A stretch of 64,000 nucleotides of DNA from JAGNKE01 sp964583335 (GTDB lineage Bacteria; Pseudomonadota; Alphaproteobacteria; Micavibrionales; Micavibrionaceae). Positions 61,081 to 64,000 of this stretch are shown here, piece after piece (the first letter of the stretch is position 1; every line of letters begins with the position of its first letter). The notes beneath the pieces are model-generated. The model was not told the DNA's origin, searched no databases, and worked only from the letters and a program-made list of their open reading frames with translations. The position numbers and the translations under genes were made by a program. The stretch is from NCBI GenBank assembly GCA_964583335.1, contig CAZOVG010000001.1:496001-560000 (forward strand). Reading direction: 5' to 3'.

Positions 61081-61919
61081 CGGATTTCCGGCCCCTGATC
61101 GTCACAGGCTATTCGGGCGCGGGGATGACCTCCGTGCTCAAGGCGCTTGAGGATTTCAATTTCGAGGTGTTCGACAATTTCCCGCTGGCGCTGGTCGATT
61201 CGCTGCTGGAACAGGCGGGGCAGAACAACCGGCCCCCCTTAAGGATCGCGATCGGCATCGATACGCGCACGTGGGGCTTTTCGGCTTCGGCGGTTCTGGA
61301 CGTGGCCAAGCGGGGGCAGGCGCGGCTGTTGTTCGTGACGTGCGACGAGGCGACCTTGCAAAAGCGGTTCAACGAGACGCGGCGGCGGCATCCGCTGGCC
61401 AAGGACCGCCCCGTGAAATACGGGATCGAGCTGGAGCGTAAGCTTTTGGCCGGATTGAGAAAAGAGGCGGATATCGTCATCGATTCGACCGAGTTTTCCA
61501 TCCACGACATGCGGCATGTGCTGGAGGGGTATTTTTGCGTGCCCGGGGAGGGGCGGCTGACCGTCACCCTGATGTCCTTCGGGTTTCGGGGCGGGACGCC
61601 CCGGGAGGCAGATATCGTGATGGACGTAAGGTTTTTGAGCAATCCGCACTGGGTTCCGGAGCTCCGGGAGCTGACCGGGCTGGACGGCGCGGTGGGGGAT
61701 TATGTTCGGCAGGACCCGGATTATGAGGGGTTCATGACTCGTTTCCGCGACCTTCTTGAGTCGCTTCTGCCCCGGTATGGGCGGGAAGGGAAGAATTACC
61801 TCACCGTGGCCGTGGGTTGCACAGGGGGGCGGCACCGGTCGGTGCATATCGTGCAGGAGCTTGCGGCGTGGCTGCGGGCAAAAAACCAGCAGGTTTTTGT
61901 CGAAAATCGTGATTTATGA
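61077..61919 (+). CDS. rapZ: RapZ/YvcJ-family protein with altered Walker A
   Basis: 280 residues. The N-terminal P-loop domain and C-terminal RapZ domain are both present: VFDNFPLALVDSLL, ETRRRHPL, SFGFRGGTPREADIVMDVRFLSNPHW and the end VAVGCTGGRHRSVHIVQEL. The P-loop reads GYSGAGMTS at 11-19, with Met-17 where Lys normally sits, so nucleotide binding may be lost or changed. RapZ guides RNase E to GlmZ in enterics and is linked to PTS signals. In many alphaproteobacteria hprK lies between chvG and rapZ; here the two genes overlap and hprK is absent. Confidence 0.93.
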   Translation: MTDFRPLIVTGYSGAGMTSVLKALEDFNFEVFDNFPLALVDSLLEQAGQNNRPPLRIAIGIDTRTWGFSASAVLDVAKRGQARLLFVTCDEATLQKRFNETRRRHPLAKDRPVKYGIELERKLLAGLRKEADIVIDSTEFSIHDMRHVLEGYFCVPGEGRLTVTLMSFGFRGGTPREADIVMDVRFLSNPHWVPELRELTGLDGAVGDYVRQDPDYEGFMTRFRDLLESLLPRYGREGKNYLTVAVGCTGGRHRSVHIVQELAAWLRAKNQQVFVENRDL

Positions 61920-62032
61920 AGGGGTTAATGGGCCGCGCAGCCTAAAAAAGATGCTTCCCTTTTGACCTGCGGGTATGGTATTTTACTTATGAAAAAAAAT
62001 AATAAGCGGTTTAAGATTTTACGGGTGATACC

Positions 62033-64000
62033 ATGACCGACAAGCCGGGCGACCTGCAGAATAGATTTGCCGTCAGTAACGATTCGTCTGTTGTCTTGCC
62101 AGCAGGCGTGAATTTTCCGGTCGTTGCGATCGGCAAAATTTATGTCTATGAGAATGATCCCATTCCTGCCACCGATTCGGACAGGCTGTTTGGTTATGAT
62201 GCCTTGGAGTTTGCTAAGTTGCCTACGCAGATGCAGGAGGCTGTCCAGCAAAGTTTCGTTGCCGAGCAGACCGCGCGCTACGATGAAGCCCGCAAGATGC
62301 TCATCTCCACCTATGAAAAGAATATCGAAACCGTCCATCAATCCATGACGGTGGAGATGGAGGGCGATATTGACTTGATCGTCGAGCCTGAGCTTGCCAT
62401 CGCCCAAGATGACGGGATCGCCAAAAAAATCAGGGGTCTGATTGAGAAGGGTAAATCCGCCGAAGCCGCCGTAGATGAGGCCTATGGAAAGCAGATCGCG
62501 CAACTGAGAAGCAACGACTTTACTGCCCGGTTCGCCGAGCAGATTGAGCAGCAGCTCGTGGTGTTGCAGCATCATTTGCATCCGACCAAGGTTCTGTCCT
62601 CGCTGCGCGATGCGCCTGAGGGGGCCATTATTTTCTGCAAGAGCATGCCCCCCGCCGAGATCATGAGCTTTATCAATAAAGACACAGGCGAGAACCGTTT
62701 TGCGGGTCTTATCTGTACCGAAGGCAGCATGAAGGGGCACGCCGCGATTATCGCGAAGTCCCTGGGCATTCCTTTTGCTGTTTTGAAGGCCGAGAGCGTC
62801 CCGGTCGTCAAAAACGGTTATGATTGTATCATCGACGGCTCATCCGTCGGTGGCAATGTCGTACTGCACCCGAGCGCTGCCGTCATGCAGGAGAGCCTAT
62901 CTCACAAGCGCCGCATGCAGGAGATCGCCGACCAGTTGGAGTCGCTCGGAGCGGCTTCGCGCGATGTCCAGACACTGGACGGAACCGAGGTGGTGGTTTA
63001 CGCCAATTTCGGTACGTCGCTGGAGGCTCCGGCCTATCGAAAGGCGAATGTGCAGGGGATCGGGCTTTACCGTTCGGAGATGGCAGAAAATATGCGCTCT
63101 GACTCCGCGCCTGAGATCGAGGAGGATCAATGGCTCAAGATTTTCAGAGAGAATATCAAGGCCGTGTCTGGCCCTTCGGGGATTATCGTTCCGATGACCG
63201 TGCGTACGCTGGACATAGCTGGTGACAAGGCGGGGCGTTTTGCCGGAAAGTCGCCCGAAGAGAAGGCGGCTTATGAGGCCAAGGTCACAAAAACGCAGAT
63301 GGGTGCCCTGCTGCGTCTCAATCACGAGTTGACGCAATCCGGTTCGCCGAACCGGATCAAAGTCATGATCCCGATGATCGGCTCGGTCGAGCAGATGGAA
63401 AAGATGCAAAAGCAGTTCGACGACCGTGCTGCGGAGCTGGGTGTCCCGAGCTTTAAGCTGGGTTGCATGGGCGAGGTGCCCGCGCTCTTCCACAAGCTGG
63501 ATCGGCTTGACGAAGCGTTCATGTCGATTGGCTCGAATGACCTTATTCACGGCTTGCTGGAAACGGACCGCTATCACGCTAGCAGTTCGATCCATTACGA
63601 CCCGACGGACGTTTCCGTGCTGCGGGTTCTGGACCGCGCGGTTTGCAATGGCAAAGAGAAGGATATCCCTATCAGCATGTGTGGTGACATGGCTTCGGAG
63701 CCGCGCTATCTGCCGCTGGTCCTCGGTTCGGGAATCACGAATCTTTCGACCGGGATCAAAGCTTCGGCCATGACTAAAGCAGTTGTGCGGCGGATTGACA
63801 TGCAGGAGGTTCAGCAACTGGTTCAGATTCTCAAGAATACGCAGGGCCGCGAGGACCGTGAGCGGATTCTCGATGATTATAATGCCACGCGCCTAGGCCT
63901 TTATAAGGACGGGCAGCTGGATATGAGTTGGCGCCCGGATACGCGGCGGCCTTTCCTCCCCATGGGACCCGACGGTCCGTCAGGCTCCGAGCCGGCCTGA
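62033..64000 (+). CDS. Atypical PTS enzyme I (PEP-protein phosphotransferase)
   Basis: 655 residues, complete: its TGA is the last codon of the window. A helical HPr-binding-like domain occupies the N-terminal part (to about 190), then the swivelling phospho-His domain with GSMKGHAAIIAKSLGIP near 230 and a PEP-binding barrel with GLYRSE, VMIPMIGSVEQM, GEVPALF, SIGSNDL and MCGDMASEP. These are enzyme I features, but the His context is KGHAAIIA instead of the TSH-x-x-I-x-AR of PtsI, nearer to PpsA/PPDK. It is longer than PtsI (about 575) and lacks the GAF domain of PtsP. No HPr gene is visible. Confidence 0.85.
   Translation: MTDKPGDLQNRFAVSNDSSVVLPAGVNFPVVAIGKIYVYENDPIPATDSDRLFGYDALEFAKLPTQMQEAVQQSFVAEQTARYDEARKMLISTYEKNIETVHQSMTVEMEGDIDLIVEPELAIAQDDGIAKKIRGLIEKGKSAEAAVDEAYGKQIAQLRSNDFTARFAEQIEQQLVVLQHHLHPTKVLSSLRDAPEGAIIFCKSMPPAEIMSFINKDTGENRFAGLICTEGSMKGHAAIIAKSLGIPFAVLKAESVPVVKNGYDCIIDGSSVGGNVVLHPSAAVMQESLSHKRRMQEIADQLESLGAASRDVQTLDGTEVVVYANFGTSLEAPAYRKANVQGIGLYRSEMAENMRSDSAPEIEEDQWLKIFRENIKAVSGPSGIIVPMTVRTLDIAGDKAGRFAGKSPEEKAAYEAKVTKTQMGALLRLNHELTQSGSPNRIKVMIPMIGSVEQMEKMQKQFDDRAAELGVPSFKLGCMGEVPALFHKLDRLDEAFMSIGSNDLIHGLLETDRYHASSSIHYDPTDVSVLRVLDRAVCNGKEKDIPISMCGDMASEPRYLPLVLGSGITNLSTGIKASAMTKAVVRRIDMQEVQQLVQILKNTQGREDRERILDDYNATRLGLYKDGQLDMSWRPDTRRPFLPMGPDGPSGSEPA

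Noticed and set aside
1..64000. CRISPR array, insertion sequence or integrase
   Set aside because: No regularly spaced direct repeats, transposase motifs or tyrosine-recombinase genes were seen. The only repeats are the intergenic palindromes.

Overview
The window is a 64 kb stretch of a Gram-negative alphaproteobacterial chromosome, gene-dense and moderately GC-rich. The class assignment rests on gene order and family content: lptC-lptA-(lysE)-lptB-rpoN-hpf-ptsN, DUF1150 beside Hsp20, a zf-CHCC protein, aroA-cmk-rpsA-ihfB-lapA-pyrF-trpF, trpB-trpA-accD-folC, ChvI/ChvG followed by rapZ, and a membrane-anchored CycM-type cytochrome c. I cannot fix the genus. Three tandem DotA/TraY-like proteins would fit a Micavibrio-like or other lineage with type IVB-related membrane proteins, but that is a guess.

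Layout. 1-2.4 kb: a 5'-truncated DUF3137 protein and the ABC-F translation factor EttA. 2.6-11.7 kb: three consecutive DotA/TraY paralogues of about 950-1050 residues, the most unusual locus here. 11.8-17.4 kb (minus strand): a TIKI/TraB-like protein, MlaC, MlaA, LptG and LptF, that is, outer-membrane lipid transport. 17.5-27.7 kb: PepA, a KamA-like radical SAM enzyme, HolC, CycM, PheA, a small tandem-duplicated protein, a tail-anchored protein, FtsK, LolA and RecR. 27.7-29.7 kb: a sparse accessory patch with a palindromic repeat, an orphan small protein, a receiver/degenerate-GGDEF protein and tRNA-Leu(CAG). 29.8-38.2 kb: RNase D, KdsD, LptC, LptA, a LysE-family exporter, LptB, RpoN, a small unknown, HPF and a PtsN that lacks its phosphorylatable histidine. 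38.2-43.9 kb: DUF1150, Hsp20, zf-CHCC, CysS, FolE, PyrC and a THUMP-like methyltransferase. 44.1-53.4 kb: a GGDEF-EAL protein, AroA, a lipoprotein, Cmk, ribosomal protein S1, IHF-beta, LapA-like, PyrF and TrpF. 53.4-58.6 kb: TrpB, a GyrI/Cass2-like ligand-binding protein, TrpA, AccD and FolC. 58.7-64 kb: ChvI, ChvG, RapZ and an atypical PTS enzyme I.

Themes. Envelope biogenesis dominates: LptA, B, C, F and G with KdsD, MlaA and MlaC, and LolA are present, which indicates an LPS-bearing outer membrane. A second theme is a modified nitrogen-PTS/ChvGI regulatory set: PtsN without its His, RapZ without its Walker A Lys, no hprK between chvG and rapZ, and an enzyme I with a non-standard phospho-His context.

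The most notable unexplained signals are the triple DotA/TraY locus, a family of roughly 100-nt intergenic inverted repeats that each begin within 3 nt of a plus-strand stop codon (20569, 27653, 34500, 37314), and the ligand-binding gene coupled by ATGA overlaps between trpB and trpA.
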